The position numbers were made by a program, and so were the translations under genes. A stretch of DNA of 64,000 nt, from contig NZ_JAKJRU010000001.1 in NCBI RefSeq assembly GCF_021726475.1, positions 62,001 through 126,000 on the forward strand, in the 5' to 3' direction. Shown here piece by piece: positions 9,475 to 19,642 of the stretch (the stretch's first letter is position 1; every line of letters begins with the position of its first letter). A model generated the notes under the pieces. The model made no database searches. It saw only the letters and a program-made list of their open reading frames with translations, and was not told the origin of the DNA. The DNA is from Pseudomonas oligotrophica. GTDB taxonomy: Bacteria; Pseudomonadota; Gammaproteobacteria; Pseudomonadales; Pseudomonadaceae.

Positions 9475-10602
9475 ATGGGCGGCCTGCGACGCAAGCTAGG
9501 CAACATCTTCCAGCTCGGCCTCAAGGAGCTGCGCAGCCTCTACCGCGACCCGGCGATGCTGGTGCTGATCATCTATTCGTTCACCGTGGCGATCTACGAA
9601 GGTGCCACGGCGATTCCCGAGGCGCCGCACCGGGCCAGCATCGCGGTGGTCGACGAGGACCGCTCGCAGGCCTCGCTGCGTATCATCAATGCCTTCCAGC
9701 TGCCCTATTTCATCGAGCCGAAGGCTATCAGCCTGCAGGAGATGGACAGCGGCATGGACGACGGCCTCTACACCTTCACCCTGAACATCCCGCCGCGCTT
9801 CCAGCAGGACCTGCTCGCCGGCCGCCAGCCGACCATCCAGCTCAACGTCGATGCCACCCAGGTCAGCCAGGCGTTCACCGGCGCCGGGCACATCCAGCAG
9901 ATCATCGCCAGCGAGACCGCCGAGTTCGTTCGTCGCTACCGCAGCGAAGACGCGCTGCCGGTCGAAGCGGTGGTGCGCACCGCGTTCAACCCCAACCTCA
10001 GCCGCGCCTGGTTCGGCGCGGTGAACGAGGTGATCAACCAGATCACCATGCTGGCGATCATCCTCACCGGTGCGGCGCTGATCCGTGAGCGCGAGCACGG
10101 CACCATCGAGCACCTGCTGGTGATGCCGGTGACGCCGTTCGAGATCATGGTCGGCAAGGTCTGGGCCATGGGCCTGGTGGTGCTGGCGGCAGCGGCGTTC
10201 GCCCTGCGCTTCGTCGTCGAGGGCTGGCTGGACATCCCGATCCAGGGCTCGCTGTGGCTGTTCGCCGGCGGTGCGGCGCTGCACCTGTTCGCCGCCACCT
10301 CGATGGGCATCTTCTTCGGCACCGTGGCGCGTTCCATGCCGCAGCTGGGCCTCTTGGTGATCCTCACGCTGATCCCGCTGCAGATCCTCTCCGGCGGGGT
10401 GACGCCACGCGAAAGCATGCCCGAGCTGGTGCAGAACATCATGCTGGTGGCGCCGACCACGCATTTCGTCGAACTGGCCCAGGCGATCCTGTTCCGCAAT
10501 GCCGATGCCGCCATCGTCTGGCCGCAGTTGCTGGCGCTGGCGGTGATCGGCGCGGTGTTCTTCGTCGGCGCGCTGTCGCGGCTGCGCGTGTCGTTGCGCT
10601 GA
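9475..10602 (+). CDS. yhhJ: ABC-2 type permease (YhhJ-like)
   Basis: A 375-residue inner-membrane permease, starting 1 bp after the rbbA stop. It has an N-terminal helix (about 25-45), a periplasmic domain of about 130 residues, and five or six helices from about 180 to the end. The motif EREHGTIEHLLVMPVTPFEI is characteristic of ABC-2 permeases of the YhhJ/YbhR group. It likely pairs with the permease half of RbbA to form the export channel. Downstream, 10603-10810 holds a GC-rich hairpin without T-tract (around 10647-10662) and presumably the promoter of the rml operon. Confidence 0.9.
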   Translation: MGGLRRKLGNIFQLGLKELRSLYRDPAMLVLIIYSFTVAIYEGATAIPEAPHRASIAVVDEDRSQASLRIINAFQLPYFIEPKAISLQEMDSGMDDGLYTFTLNIPPRFQQDLLAGRQPTIQLNVDATQVSQAFTGAGHIQQIIASETAEFVRRYRSEDALPVEAVVRTAFNPNLSRAWFGAVNEVINQITMLAIILTGAALIREREHGTIEHLLVMPVTPFEIMVGKVWAMGLVVLAAAAFALRFVVEGWLDIPIQGSLWLFAGGAALHLFAATSMGIFFGTVARSMPQLGLLVILTLIPLQILSGGVTPRESMPELVQNIMLVAPTTHFVELAQAILFRNADAAIVWPQLLALAVIGAVFFVGALSRLRVSLR

Positions 10603-10810
10603 CAGCGCGAGGGCGTCGGCAAGCGGCTGGCCAGAGCCCGCCGAGGCGCCGGCTCGCCGGCACCGGGCCATCACCTTACAATCACCGCGGTAACCAAACG
10701 GTCACCGGCAAGCCTGCACCGAGCGGGAATTTTTGCAGACCCACCCGGTCTATGCAGCCGACATGCCCAGAGCCTGCTGCTCGGCAAAGCGCCAAGGAAG
10801 CCCAATCATC

Positions 10811-11884
10811 ATGCGCATTCTCGTAACCGGCGGAGCCGGATTCATCGGTTCCGCACTGATCCGCCATATCATCCAGGACACCGCGCACAGCGTGCTCAAC
10901 CTGGACAAGCTGACCTACGCCGGCAACCTCGAGTCGCTGGCCGGCGTCGCGGATGATCCGCGCTACCAGTTCGTCCAGGCGGACATCGCCGATCGCGAGC
11001 GGGTCAGCGAAGCGCTGCTCGACTTCCAGCCGGACGTGATCATGCACCTGGCCGCCGAATCCCACGTCGACCGCTCGATCGACGGCCCGGCCGAATTCAT
11101 CCAGACCAACATCGTCGGCACCTACCAGCTGCTGGAAGCCGCCCGCGCCTACTGGCAGAGCCTGCCGGCCGGCCGCCGCGAGGCGTTCCGCTTCCACCAC
11201 ATCTCCACCGACGAGGTGTACGGCGACCTGCACGGCACCGACGACCTGTTCACCGAGACCACGCCCTACGCGCCGAGCTCGCCCTACTCGGCGAGCAAGG
11301 CCTCGTCGGACCATCTGGTGCGCGCCTGGCAGCGTACCTACGGCCTGCCGGTGCTGGTGACCAACTGCTCGAACAACTACGGGCCGTTCCACTTCCCCGA
11401 GAAGCTGATCCCGCTGGTGATCCTCAACGCCCTGGACGGCAAGCCGCTGCCGGTCTACGGCGACGGCTCGCAGATCCGCGACTGGCTGTTCGTCGAGGAC
11501 CACGCCCGTGCGCTGCTCAAGGTGGTCAGCGAGGGCGAGGTCGGCCAGACCTACAACATCGGCGGCCACAACGAGCAGAAGAACATCGACGTGGTGCGCG
11601 GCATCTGCGCGCTGCTCGAGGAACTGGCGCCGCACAAGCCGGCCGGCCTGGCGCGCTTCGAGGACCTGATCACCTTCGTCACCGACCGCCCCGGCCATGA
11701 CGTGCGCTACGCCATCGACGCCGGCAAGATCGAGCGCGAGCTCGGCTGGACCCCGCAGGAAACCTTCCAAAGCGGCCTGCGCAAGACCGTGCAGTGGTAC
11801 CTGAACAACCTCGAATGGTGCCGTCGCGTCCAGGACGGCAGCTATCAACGCGAGCGCCTCGGCGCCCTGGAGAAGATCGCATGA
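10811..11884 (+). CDS. rfbB: dTDP-glucose 4,6-dehydratase
   Basis: Second step of dTDP-L-rhamnose synthesis, converting dTDP-glucose to the 4-keto-6-deoxy sugar in the cytoplasm with NAD+. A 357-residue SDR: GGAGFIG at 7-13 binds NAD, the catalytic TDE (Asp134, Glu135) and YSASK (Tyr159, Lys163) are intact, and the STDEVYGDL motif is typical of RmlB. ATG 10811 is chosen because AAGGAAG lies just upstream (10793-10799) and the Rossmann fold starts immediately; the longer reading from 10733 adds unrelated residues. First of four genes with ATGA overlaps. Also called rmlB. The rhamnose serves LPS core, A-band-like polysaccharide or rhamnolipid. Confidence 0.97.
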   Translation: MRILVTGGAGFIGSALIRHIIQDTAHSVLNLDKLTYAGNLESLAGVADDPRYQFVQADIADRERVSEALLDFQPDVIMHLAAESHVDRSIDGPAEFIQTNIVGTYQLLEAARAYWQSLPAGRREAFRFHHISTDEVYGDLHGTDDLFTETTPYAPSSPYSASKASSDHLVRAWQRTYGLPVLVTNCSNNYGPFHFPEKLIPLVILNALDGKPLPVYGDGSQIRDWLFVEDHARALLKVVSEGEVGQTYNIGGHNEQKNIDVVRGICALLEELAPHKPAGLARFEDLITFVTDRPGHDVRYAIDAGKIERELGWTPQETFQSGLRKTVQWYLNNLEWCRRVQDGSYQRERLGALEKIA

Positions 11885-12753
11885 AGGGAATCATCCTCGC
11901 CGGCGGGTCCGGCACGCGCCTGCACCCCATCACCCTCGGCGTGTCCAAGCAGCTCTTGCCGATCTACGACAAGCCGATGATCTACTACCCGCTGTCGGTG
12001 CTGATGCTCGCCGGCATCCGCGACGTGCTGATCATCTCCACCCCGCAGGACCTGCCGCAGTACCAGAACCTGCTCGGCGACGGCAGCCAGTTCGGCATCC
12101 GCCTGCAGTATGCCGAGCAGCCGTCGCCGGACGGCCTGGCCCAGGCCTTCCTGATCGGCGAGGAATTCATCGGCCAGGACCCGGTGTGCCTGATCCTCGG
12201 CGACAACATCTTCCACGGCCAGCACTTCACCGAGAAGCTGCAGCGTGCCGCGCGCCAGGAAAAGGGCGCCACGGTGTTCGGCTACTGGGTCAAGGACCCG
12301 GAGCGCTTCGGCGTGATCGACTTCGACGAGACCGGCAAGGCGCTGTCCATCGAGGAAAAGCCGAAGAAGCCCAAGTCCAGCTACGCAGTGACCGGCCTGT
12401 ACTTCTACGACAACGACGTGATCGAGATCGCCAAGTCGATCAAGCCCTCGCCGCGCGGCGAGCTGGAGATCACCGACGTCAACATGGCCTATCTCAAGCG
12501 CGGCGACCTCAACGTCGAGCGCTTCGGTCGCGGCTTCGCCTGGCTCGACACCGGCACCCACGACAGCCTGCTGGAGGCCTCGCAGTACGTGCAGACCATC
12601 GAGCACCGCCAGGGCCTGAAGGTCGCCTGCCTCGAGGAAATCGCCTACCAGCACAAGTGGATCGACCGCGAGCAGCTGCTGCGCCGCGCCGATGCGCTGG
12701 GCAAGACCGGCTACGGCCAGTACCTGTTCAAGCTGGCGGGTGAAGACGCATGA
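11881..12753 (+). CDS. rfbA: Glucose-1-phosphate thymidylyltransferase
   Basis: First step of the dTDP-L-rhamnose pathway: glucose-1-phosphate plus dTTP gives dTDP-glucose and pyrophosphate; in Pseudomonas the enzyme is inhibited by dTDP-rhamnose. The 290-residue protein opens with the nucleotidyltransferase motif [16 protein letters not shown] and continues with the conserved [23 protein letters not shown] and the substrate-binding region [13 protein letters not shown] are present. The start overlaps the rfbB stop (ATGA at 11881), which settles the choice against the longer reading from 11794. Also called rmlA. Confidence 0.97.
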   Translation: MKGIILAGGSGTRLHPITLGVSKQLLPIYDKPMIYYPLSVLMLAGIRDVLIISTPQDLPQYQNLLGDGSQFGIRLQYAEQPSPDGLAQAFLIGEEFIGQDPVCLILGDNIFHGQHFTEKLQRAARQEKGATVFGYWVKDPERFGVIDFDETGKALSIEEKPKKPKSSYAVTGLYFYDNDVIEIAKSIKPSPRGELEITDVNMAYLKRGDLNVERFGRGFAWLDTGTHDSLLEASQYVQTIEHRQGLKVACLEEIAYQHKWIDREQLLRRADALGKTGYGQYLFKLAGEDA

Positions 12754-13295
12754 AGGTCGTCGAAACCAGCCTGCCCGAGGTGCTGATCCTCGAGCCCAAG
12801 GTGTTCGGCGACGAACGCGGCTTCTTCTACGAGAGCTTCAACGCGGCCGCCTTCGAGGCGGCCACCGGGCTCCAGCGCCAGTTCGTCCAGGACAACCACT
12901 CCAAGTCGCGGCGCGGCGTGCTGCGCGGCCTGCACTACCAGATCCAGCAGCCGCAGGGAAAGCTGGTGCGCGTGGTGCAGGGCGAGGTGTTCGACGTGGC
13001 AGTGGACCTGCGCCGGAGCTCGCCGAGCTTCGGCCGCTGGACCGGCGTGCTGCTGAATGCCGAGAACAAGCGCCAGCTGTGGATTCCCGAAGGCTTCGCC
13101 CACGGCTTCGTGGTGCTCAGCGAGACCGCCGAGTTCCTCTACAAGACCACCGACTACTACGCGCCGGAGCATGAACGCAGCCTGCTGTGGAACGACCCGG
13201 AACTGGGCATCGAGTGGCCGCTCGACGAGGCGCCGCAGCTGTCGGCCAAGGACATCGCCGGCAAGCTGCTGCGCGACGCGGAGCTGTTTGCATGA
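12750..13295 (+). CDS. rfbC: dTDP-4-dehydrorhamnose 3,5-epimerase
   Basis: Third step, epimerising C3 and C5 of dTDP-4-keto-6-deoxyglucose. The 181-residue cupin has the family hallmarks [19 protein letters not shown] (with the catalytic His) and [12 protein letters not shown] (second His of the active site), and a C-terminal [11 protein letters not shown]. Length is standard. ATGA overlaps join it to rfbA before and rfbD after, so translation is probably coupled. Also called rmlC. Confidence 0.97.
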   Translation: MKVVETSLPEVLILEPKVFGDERGFFYESFNAAAFEAATGLQRQFVQDNHSKSRRGVLRGLHYQIQQPQGKLVRVVQGEVFDVAVDLRRSSPSFGRWTGVLLNAENKRQLWIPEGFAHGFVVLSETAEFLYKTTDYYAPEHERSLLWNDPELGIEWPLDEAPQLSAKDIAGKLLRDAELFA

Positions 13296-14203
13296 AGATC
13301 CTGATCACCGGCAGCAAGGGCCAGCTCGCACGCGAACTGCAGACCGAGCTGGCCGGTGAGGGCAAGGTGCTGGCCCTGGGGCAGAACGCCCTCGACCTGG
13401 CCGACGCCGAGCAGATTCGCCAGCAGGTGCGCCTGCTGCGGCCGAACCTGATCCTCAACGCCGCCGCCTACACGGCGGTGGACCGCGCCGAAAGCGAACG
13501 CGACAAGGCCTTCGCGGTGAATGCCGTGGCGCCGGGCGTGCTGGCCGAGGAAGCCGCGCGCCTGGGCGTGCCGCTGGTGCACTACTCCACCGACTACGTC
13601 TTCGACGGACGCAAGCCGTCGCCCTACCGCGAGGACGACACGCCCAACCCGCTCGGCGTCTACGGCGCCAGCAAGCTGGCCGGCGAGCGCGCGGTGCAGG
13701 CGGTCGGCGGCCAGCACCTGATCCTGCGCACCAGCTGGGTCTATGGCCTGTACGGGCGCAACTTCCTGCTCACCATGCTGCGCCTGCTGCAGGAGCGCGA
13801 CGAGCTGTCGGTGGTCAGCGACGAGATCGGCGCGCCGACCTGGGCCCGCGGCATCGCCATGGCGACCGGCGCGATGGTGCGCCGCTGGCGTGCCGGCGAG
13901 GCCGGGATGGACGGGCTCTACCACCTCGCCGCCGGCGGCGAGACCTCCTGGTATGGCTTTGCCTGCGAGATCGCCGAACACCTGCGCCGCCAGGGCCGGC
14001 TCAGGGCCCGGGTCCTGCCGATCCTGTCCAGGGACTACCCGACCGCCGCCCAGCGGCCGCTCAACTCGCGGCTCGACTGCAGCCGCCTGCACAGCCACTG
14101 GGGCGTGGCCCTGCCGCACTGGCAGGTCGCCCTGGCGCAGTGCCTGGCGCAGCCACAGGGTCATCCGGCCGAACAGCTCGCTGCGCAGCCGCATCCAGCC
14201 TGA
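13292..14203 (+). CDS. rfbD: dTDP-4-dehydrorhamnose reductase
   Basis: Last step, NAD(P)H-dependent reduction to dTDP-L-rhamnose. The 303-residue SDR starts [17 protein letters not shown]; the Rossmann GxxGxL motif is at 7-12 and YGASK (Tyr124, Lys128) is the catalytic pair. STDYVFDG is diagnostic for RmlD. ATG 13292 overlaps the rfbC stop, so the longer reading from 13187 is rejected. The order here is B-A-C-D, whereas I recall rmlBDAC in P. aeruginosa. Only 73 bp separate it from dctB, and no terminator is evident. Confidence 0.96.
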   Translation: MKILITGSKGQLARELQTELAGEGKVLALGQNALDLADAEQIRQQVRLLRPNLILNAAAYTAVDRAESERDKAFAVNAVAPGVLAEEAARLGVPLVHYSTDYVFDGRKPSPYREDDTPNPLGVYGASKLAGERAVQAVGGQHLILRTSWVYGLYGRNFLLTMLRLLQERDELSVVSDEIGAPTWARGIAMATGAMVRRWRAGEAGMDGLYHLAAGGETSWYGFACEIAEHLRRQGRLRARVLPILSRDYPTAAQRPLNSRLDCSRLHSHWGVALPHWQVALAQCLAQPQGHPAEQLAAQPHPA

Positions 14204-14276
14204 GCGGCGCCGCGGCGAAACTGAACGCGGCGCCCGCGACGGTGCATAATGCAGCCGATCCCCAGGCTGCCCCTGC

Positions 14277-16085
14277 ATGACTTCGACCTCCACACTCCGT
14301 CGCCCGCGCTGGCGCAGCCTCGTGCTGCTGGCACTGCTGCTCACCCCGCTGCTTTGGCCGCTGCAGCAGTTGGCCGAGCGCTATTACCGCAACGAGCTGA
14401 CCGAGCAGAACCGCCAGACCCTCGACCTCTACGTCGCCAACCTGCTGGGCACGCTGAACCGCTACGAGGTGCTGCCGCGCATCCTCGGCGACCTGCCCGG
14501 GCTGCGCGCGGCGCTCGAGCAGAGCGAGGTCCCGCAGCTCCGCGACCGGGCCAATCGCCTGCTGCGGCAGTTGCAGCAGCGCACCGGCGCCGACGTGATC
14601 TACCTGATGGACACCCGCGGCACCACGCTGGCGGCCTCCAACTGGGATGCCGAGGACAGCTTCGTCGGCCGCAACTTCGCCTTCCGCCCGTACTTCCGCC
14701 AGGCCATGGAAGGCCGGTTGGGGCGTTTCTACGGCCTGGGCAACACTTCCGGCAAGCGCGGCTACTACTTCGGCGCGGCGGTGCGCGACGGCGAGCGGAT
14801 CCTCGGCGTGCTGGTGGTCAAGGTCGACCTGGACCACACCGAGACGCTCTGGGGCAAGACGCCCGAGCGCCTGCTGGTGACCGACAACTTCGGCGTGGTG
14901 ATCCTCACCTCGGAGCCGGCCTGGCGCTTTCGCGCCAGCCGCGCGCTGACCCTCGACGAGCGCGAACAGATCGCCTTCGACCGGCCCTACCCCACGCTCG
15001 CGCCCGCCGACCTGACGCTGGACATCGACGCCTGGCTGATCCAGAGCCGCGAGCTGAAGGAGACCGGCTGGACGGTGCGCATCCTCGCGCCGATCAGCCT
15101 GGTCGAGCGGCCGATGCGCACAGCGGTGGCGATCGGCGCCGCGACCCTGGCCGCCCTGCTGCTGCTGGTCGGTCTGCTGATGCAGCGGCGCCGGCACTTC
15201 GTCGACCGCCTGGCGCTCGACGCCCAGGCGCGCCACGAACTGGAACTGCGCGTGCAGGAGCGCACCCGCGACCTGGAAGCGCTGAACAACCGCCTGAAGG
15301 TCGAGGTGCTCGAGCGCGAGCAGGCCCAGCAGGAGCTGGTCCGCGCCCAGGACGAGCTGCTGCAGGCCGGCAAGCTGTCGGCCCTCGGCACCATGAGCGC
15401 CAGCATCAGCCACGAGCTGAACCAGCCGCTGGCGGCGATCCGCAGCTATGCCGACAACGCCGGCGTGCTGCTCGACCATCAGCGCGTCGGCGAGGCGCGC
15501 GACAACCTCAAGCTGATCAGCGAGCTGACCGCGCGCATGGCCTCGATCATCGCCCACCTGCGCGCCTTCGCCCGCCGCGACCAGCATGCGCCCGAGCGCG
15601 TCGCCCTGCAGCCGGCGCTGGACGACGCCCTGGCGCTGGTCGCCAAGCGCCGCCAGGCGATGGGCGTGGAGCTGGTGCGCGACCTGCCCGAGGCCACGCT
15701 GTGGGTGCAGGCCGGCGAGACGCGGCTGCGGCAGATCCTCGCCAACCTGTTGGCCAACGCCCTCGACGCCCTCGCCGAGCGGCCGCCGACGCGGCGCATC
15801 TGGCTGCGCGCCGAGCAGCGCGCCGACGGCGTGTTGCTGAGCCTGCGCGACAACGGCCCGGGCTTCTCCGACGAAGCCCTGCGCCGCGCGCGCGAGCCGT
15901 TCTTCACCACCAAGACCAGCACCCAGGGCCTGGGCCTGGGCCTGGCCATCTGCGATACGCTGGTGCGCGCCCTCGGCGGCGAGCTGCGCATGGGCAACAG
16001 CGACGAAGGCGGCGCGCTGATCGAACTGCACCTGCGCTCGGCCGAGCCCGGCAGCGCCTTCCCCAGCGAGGACTACCTGCAATGA
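14277..16085 (+). CDS. dctB: C4-dicarboxylate sensor histidine kinase DctB
   Basis: A 602-residue membrane sensor. Helices at about 14-33 and 285-302 flank a periplasmic double-PAS (dCache) domain of the DctB type, including VIYLMDTRGTTLAASNWD and the FAFRPYFRQA region that is typical of dicarboxylate-binding DctB. A linker coiled coil leads to HisKA with phospho-acceptor His379 in ISHELNQPLAAIRSYA and an HATPase domain with N, G1 (DNGPGF) and G2 (GLGLGLAI) boxes. It senses succinate, fumarate or malate and phosphorylates DctD. It overlaps dctD by 4 bp (ATGA) and stands just upstream of dctPQM, its known target in Pseudomonas. Confidence 0.93.
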   Translation: MTSTSTLRRPRWRSLVLLALLLTPLLWPLQQLAERYYRNELTEQNRQTLDLYVANLLGTLNRYEVLPRILGDLPGLRAALEQSEVPQLRDRANRLLRQLQQRTGADVIYLMDTRGTTLAASNWDAEDSFVGRNFAFRPYFRQAMEGRLGRFYGLGNTSGKRGYYFGAAVRDGERILGVLVVKVDLDHTETLWGKTPERLLVTDNFGVVILTSEPAWRFRASRALTLDEREQIAFDRPYPTLAPADLTLDIDAWLIQSRELKETGWTVRILAPISLVERPMRTAVAIGAATLAALLLLVGLLMQRRRHFVDRLALDAQARHELELRVQERTRDLEALNNRLKVEVLEREQAQQELVRAQDELLQAGKLSALGTMSASISHELNQPLAAIRSYADNAGVLLDHQRVGEARDNLKLISELTARMASIIAHLRAFARRDQHAPERVALQPALDDALALVAKRRQAMGVELVRDLPEATLWVQAGETRLRQILANLLANALDALAERPPTRRIWLRAEQRADGVLLSLRDNGPGFSDEALRRAREPFFTTKTSTQGLGLGLAICDTLVRALGGELRMGNSDEGGALIELHLRSAEPGSAFPSEDYLQ

Positions 16086-17461
16086 GCGACAACCGCATCG
16101 ACGACGGGACCCAGGTGGTGCTGATCGACGACGACCCGCACCTGCGCAAGGCGCTGAGCCAGACCCTCGACCTCGCCGGGCTCAAGGTCGTCTGCCTGGA
16201 GGACGCACGCACCCTGGAGGCGCGCCTGCCGGCCGACTGGCACGGCGTGGTGGTCAGCGACATCCGCATGCCGGGCATCGACGGCCTGCAGCTGCTGGCC
16301 AACCTGCAGGGCCGCGACGCCGACCTGCCGGTGCTGCTGATCACCGGCCACGGCGACGTGCAGCTCGCCGTGCAGGCGATGCGCGCCGGCGCCTATGACT
16401 TCCTCGAGAAGCCCTTCCCCAGCGAGGCGCTGCTCGACTCGGTGCGCCGCGCCCTGGCCCTGCGCCGCCTGGTGCTGGACAACCGCAGCCTGCGCCTGGC
16501 CCTGGCCGACCGCCAGCAGCTGGCCGGCCGCCTGCTCGGCCAGTCGCCGGCCACGGCCCGCCTGCGCGAGCAGATCGGCGCGCTGGCCGGCACCTCGGCC
16601 GACGTGCTGATCCTCGGCGAGACCGGCGCCGGCAAGGAAGTGGTGGCGCGTGCGCTGCACGACCTCTCGGCGCGGCGCGACGGCCCCTTCGTCGCGATCA
16701 ACGCCGGCGCGCTGGCCGAATCGGTGGTCGAGAGCGAACTGTTCGGCCACGAGCCGGGCGCCTTCACCGGCGCGCAGAAGCGCCGCATCGGCAAGTTCGA
16801 GTTCGCCAATGGCGGCACCCTGTTCCTCGACGAGATCGAGAGCATGAGCCTCGATGTGCAGGTCAAGCTGCTGCGCCTGCTGCAGGAACGGGTGGTCGAG
16901 CGCCTGGGCGGCAACCAGCTGATCCGCCTGGACATCCGGGTGATCGCCGCGACCAAGGAAGACCTGCGCCAGGCCGCCGACCAGGGCCGCTTCCGCGCCG
17001 ACCTCTACTACCGGCTGAACGTCGCGCCGCTGCGCATCCCGGCGCTGCGCGAGCGCAGCGAGGACATCCTGCTGCTATTCCAGCAGTTCGCCGAAACCGC
17101 CGGCGAGCGCCACGGCCTGGCGCCGCGCGCGCTCTCGGCCGAGCAACGCGCCCAGCTGCTGCGCCACGCCTGGCCGGGCAACGTGCGCGAGCTGCAGAAC
17201 ACCGCCGAGCGCTTCGCCCTCGGCCTGGGCCTGGGCCTGGACAGCCCGCCGGCCGAGCCACAGGGCGGCGCCAGCCTGCCCGAGCAGGTCGAAGCCTTCG
17301 AGCGCGCGCTGATCGCCGCCGAGCTGGCACGTCCGCACAGCTCGCTGCGCAGCGCCGCCGAGGCGCTGGGCATTCCGCGCAAGACCCTGCACGACAAGCT
17401 GCGCAAGCACGGCCTGGTTTTCGCAGACGGTGGCGGAACCCCGCCCGAGGAAAACGACTGA
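16082..17461 (+). CDS. dctD: Sigma-54-dependent response regulator DctD
   Basis: A 459-residue NtrC-family activator. Receiver domain 12-125 with phospho-acceptor Asp60 (VVVSDIRMPGIDG); AAA+ domain with Walker A GETGAGKE at 179-186 and the sigma-54 contact loop GAFTGA at 226-231; Fis-type helix-turn-helix at the C-terminus (AAEALGIPRKTLHDKLRKHGL). It activates the dctPQM promoter with sigma-54 RNA polymerase. The start overlaps the dctB stop. The frame stays open upstream through dctB back to 14249, but that is a GC-driven shadow. A run of GLGLGLGL near residue 380 comes from the hexanucleotide repeat CTGGGC. Confidence 0.94.
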   Translation: MSDNRIDDGTQVVLIDDDPHLRKALSQTLDLAGLKVVCLEDARTLEARLPADWHGVVVSDIRMPGIDGLQLLANLQGRDADLPVLLITGHGDVQLAVQAMRAGAYDFLEKPFPSEALLDSVRRALALRRLVLDNRSLRLALADRQQLAGRLLGQSPATARLREQIGALAGTSADVLILGETGAGKEVVARALHDLSARRDGPFVAINAGALAESVVESELFGHEPGAFTGAQKRRIGKFEFANGGTLFLDEIESMSLDVQVKLLRLLQERVVERLGGNQLIRLDIRVIAATKEDLRQAADQGRFRADLYYRLNVAPLRIPALRERSEDILLLFQQFAETAGERHGLAPRALSAEQRAQLLRHAWPGNVRELQNTAERFALGLGLGLDSPPAEPQGGASLPEQVEAFERALIAAELARPHSSLRSAAEALGIPRKTLHDKLRKHGLVFADGGGTPPEEND

Positions 17462-17463
17462 AA

Positions 17464-17479
17464 TGGCGGATTTCCGCCA
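17464..17479. promoter_or_regulatory. Candidate DctD upstream activator site
   Basis: TGGCGGATTTCCGCCA is an inverted repeat with 7-bp arms that begins 3 bp after the dctD stop. Its GCGGA-TTTCCGC core resembles the rhizobial DctD site (GCGGAAATCCGC). It lies about 180 bp upstream of the sigma-54 promoter before dctP, a normal enhancer distance. I did not find a clear second copy in the gap. Confidence 0.6.
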
Positions 17480-17645
17480 CGCCACTGTCACCCCCGGCTG
17501 CTAGCCTGAACCGGGCCGATGCCTGTCGCACTGGCAAGCAGCATGGCTGAAAGGTGCGATCCAGACGGCTTTCCTGGCCTTTTGCCATTCAATTTTGCGG
17601 TCTCGACTGGTACAACGGGCGGGCTCTTGCCGACCGCGGCCGATC

Positions 17646-17661
17646 TGGCACAGGCATTGCT
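17646..17661 (+). promoter_or_regulatory. Sigma-54 promoter of dctPQM
   Basis: TGGCACAGGCATTGCT fits the -24/-12 consensus TGGCAC-N5-TTGCW, with GG and GC exactly 10 bases apart. Transcription would start near 17672, giving a leader of about 80 bases before dctP. This agrees with control by the DctD protein encoded upstream. Confidence 0.82.
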
Positions 17662-17717
17662 CCATCAAACCGCCGAACCCGCGCAGCCCGTCTGCCCGGT
17701 TCATCGCCGAGCCGTAA

Positions 17718-18746
<1,029 letters not shown>

Positions 18747-18753
18747 GCCTTGC

Positions 18754-18780
18754 GAAGGGGCGGGCACAACCTGCCCCTTC
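18754..18780 (+). terminator. Intercistronic hairpin between dctP and dctQ
   Basis: GAAGGGGCGGG and CCTGCCCCTTC form an 11-bp stem (one G-U pair) with a five-base loop, 7 bp after the dctP stop, followed by TACTCTT rather than a full T-run. It probably acts as a partial terminator or as a 3' stabiliser of dctP mRNA. Confidence 0.65.
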
Positions 18781-19009
18781 TACTCTTGAGCGATACAGAC
18801 AGATCAGTGAAAAAACAAATCCGCTAGCGAAGACCACGCCACCACCCCAAGGCGTGCGGCAACGAACCCCGGCGATCCCGGGCCACGCCACTTCACTGGC
18901 CATAACAAGAGTTTTTTCATTGCTCTGTCATACCAGCCACCTGGCTGGCTTACGGCGCACGTTCCGTGCAGCCCCGTTCATCTAGCAGTCCATTCGGGAG
19001 ATGCCATCC

Positions 19010-19642
19010 ATGAACGCCCTGCGGCGCGTCTGGGACCATTTCGAGGAAGGCTTCATCGCCTTTCTGCTGGCCGCCATGACACTGGTGACGTTCGTCTACG
19101 TCATCCTCAACAACCTGTACACCGTGTTCTACAGCCTGGCCGAGCGCTTCCCGGCCGCCGAGGACTTCTTCTACGCCATCGGCGACTTCGTCATCGGCCT
19201 GGCCCAGGCGATGACCTGGAGCACCGCGCTGACCAAGGCGCTGTTCGCCTGGCTGATCTTCTTCGGCCTGGCCTATGGCGTGCGCACCGCCGGCCACATC
19301 GGCGTCGATGCGCTGGTCAAGCTCGCCCCAGCCGGTGTGCAGCGTGTCATCGCGATCATCGCCTGCCTGTTCTGCCTGGGCTACGCCGGCCTGCTGACCG
19401 TCGCCAGCTTCGAATGGATCCAGACCCTGTTCATCGCCAACATCGGCGCCGAGGACCTCGGCCACGTCGGCGTCAAGCAGTGGCATATCGGCCTGATCGT
19501 GCCGCTGGGCTTTGCCATGGTGTTCATCCGCTTCGGCGAGATCTTCGTGCGCCTGCTGCGCGGCCAGCAGATCGGGCTCGGCCTGGCTGACGAGGCCGCC
19601 GAGGCGACCAAACTGACCGAGCACGAGGAGCACAAGCCATGA
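19010..19642 (+). CDS. dctQ: TRAP transporter small permease DctQ
   Basis: A 210-residue inner-membrane protein with four helices of the DctQ type (about 15-40, 60-80, 95-120, 145-170 by eye) and the motif AYGVRTAGHIGVDAL characteristic of small TRAP permeases. I prefer ATG 19010 (MNALRRVWDHFEEG) because GGGAG at 18996-19000 is 9 bp upstream; the ATG at 19001 would sit against that site. It ends in ATGA overlap with dctM. The family has an extra loop region compared with short DctQ proteins. Confidence 0.92.
   Translation: MNALRRVWDHFEEGFIAFLLAAMTLVTFVYVILNNLYTVFYSLAERFPAAEDFFYAIGDFVIGLAQAMTWSTALTKALFAWLIFFGLAYGVRTAGHIGVDALVKLAPAGVQRVIAIIACLFCLGYAGLLTVASFEWIQTLFIANIGAEDLGHVGVKQWHIGLIVPLGFAMVFIRFGEIFVRLLRGQQIGLGLADEAAEATKLTEHEEHKP

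Noticed and set aside
10640-10665. GC-rich hairpin after yhhJ as a terminator
   Set aside because: No T-tract follows, and the sequence GCCGGC is common by chance in DNA this GC-rich.
14249-16081. Open frame upstream and in frame with dctD
   Set aside because: It overlaps dctB in another frame and has low-complexity Arg/Ala/Pro composition; dctD starts at the ATGA overlap at 16082.
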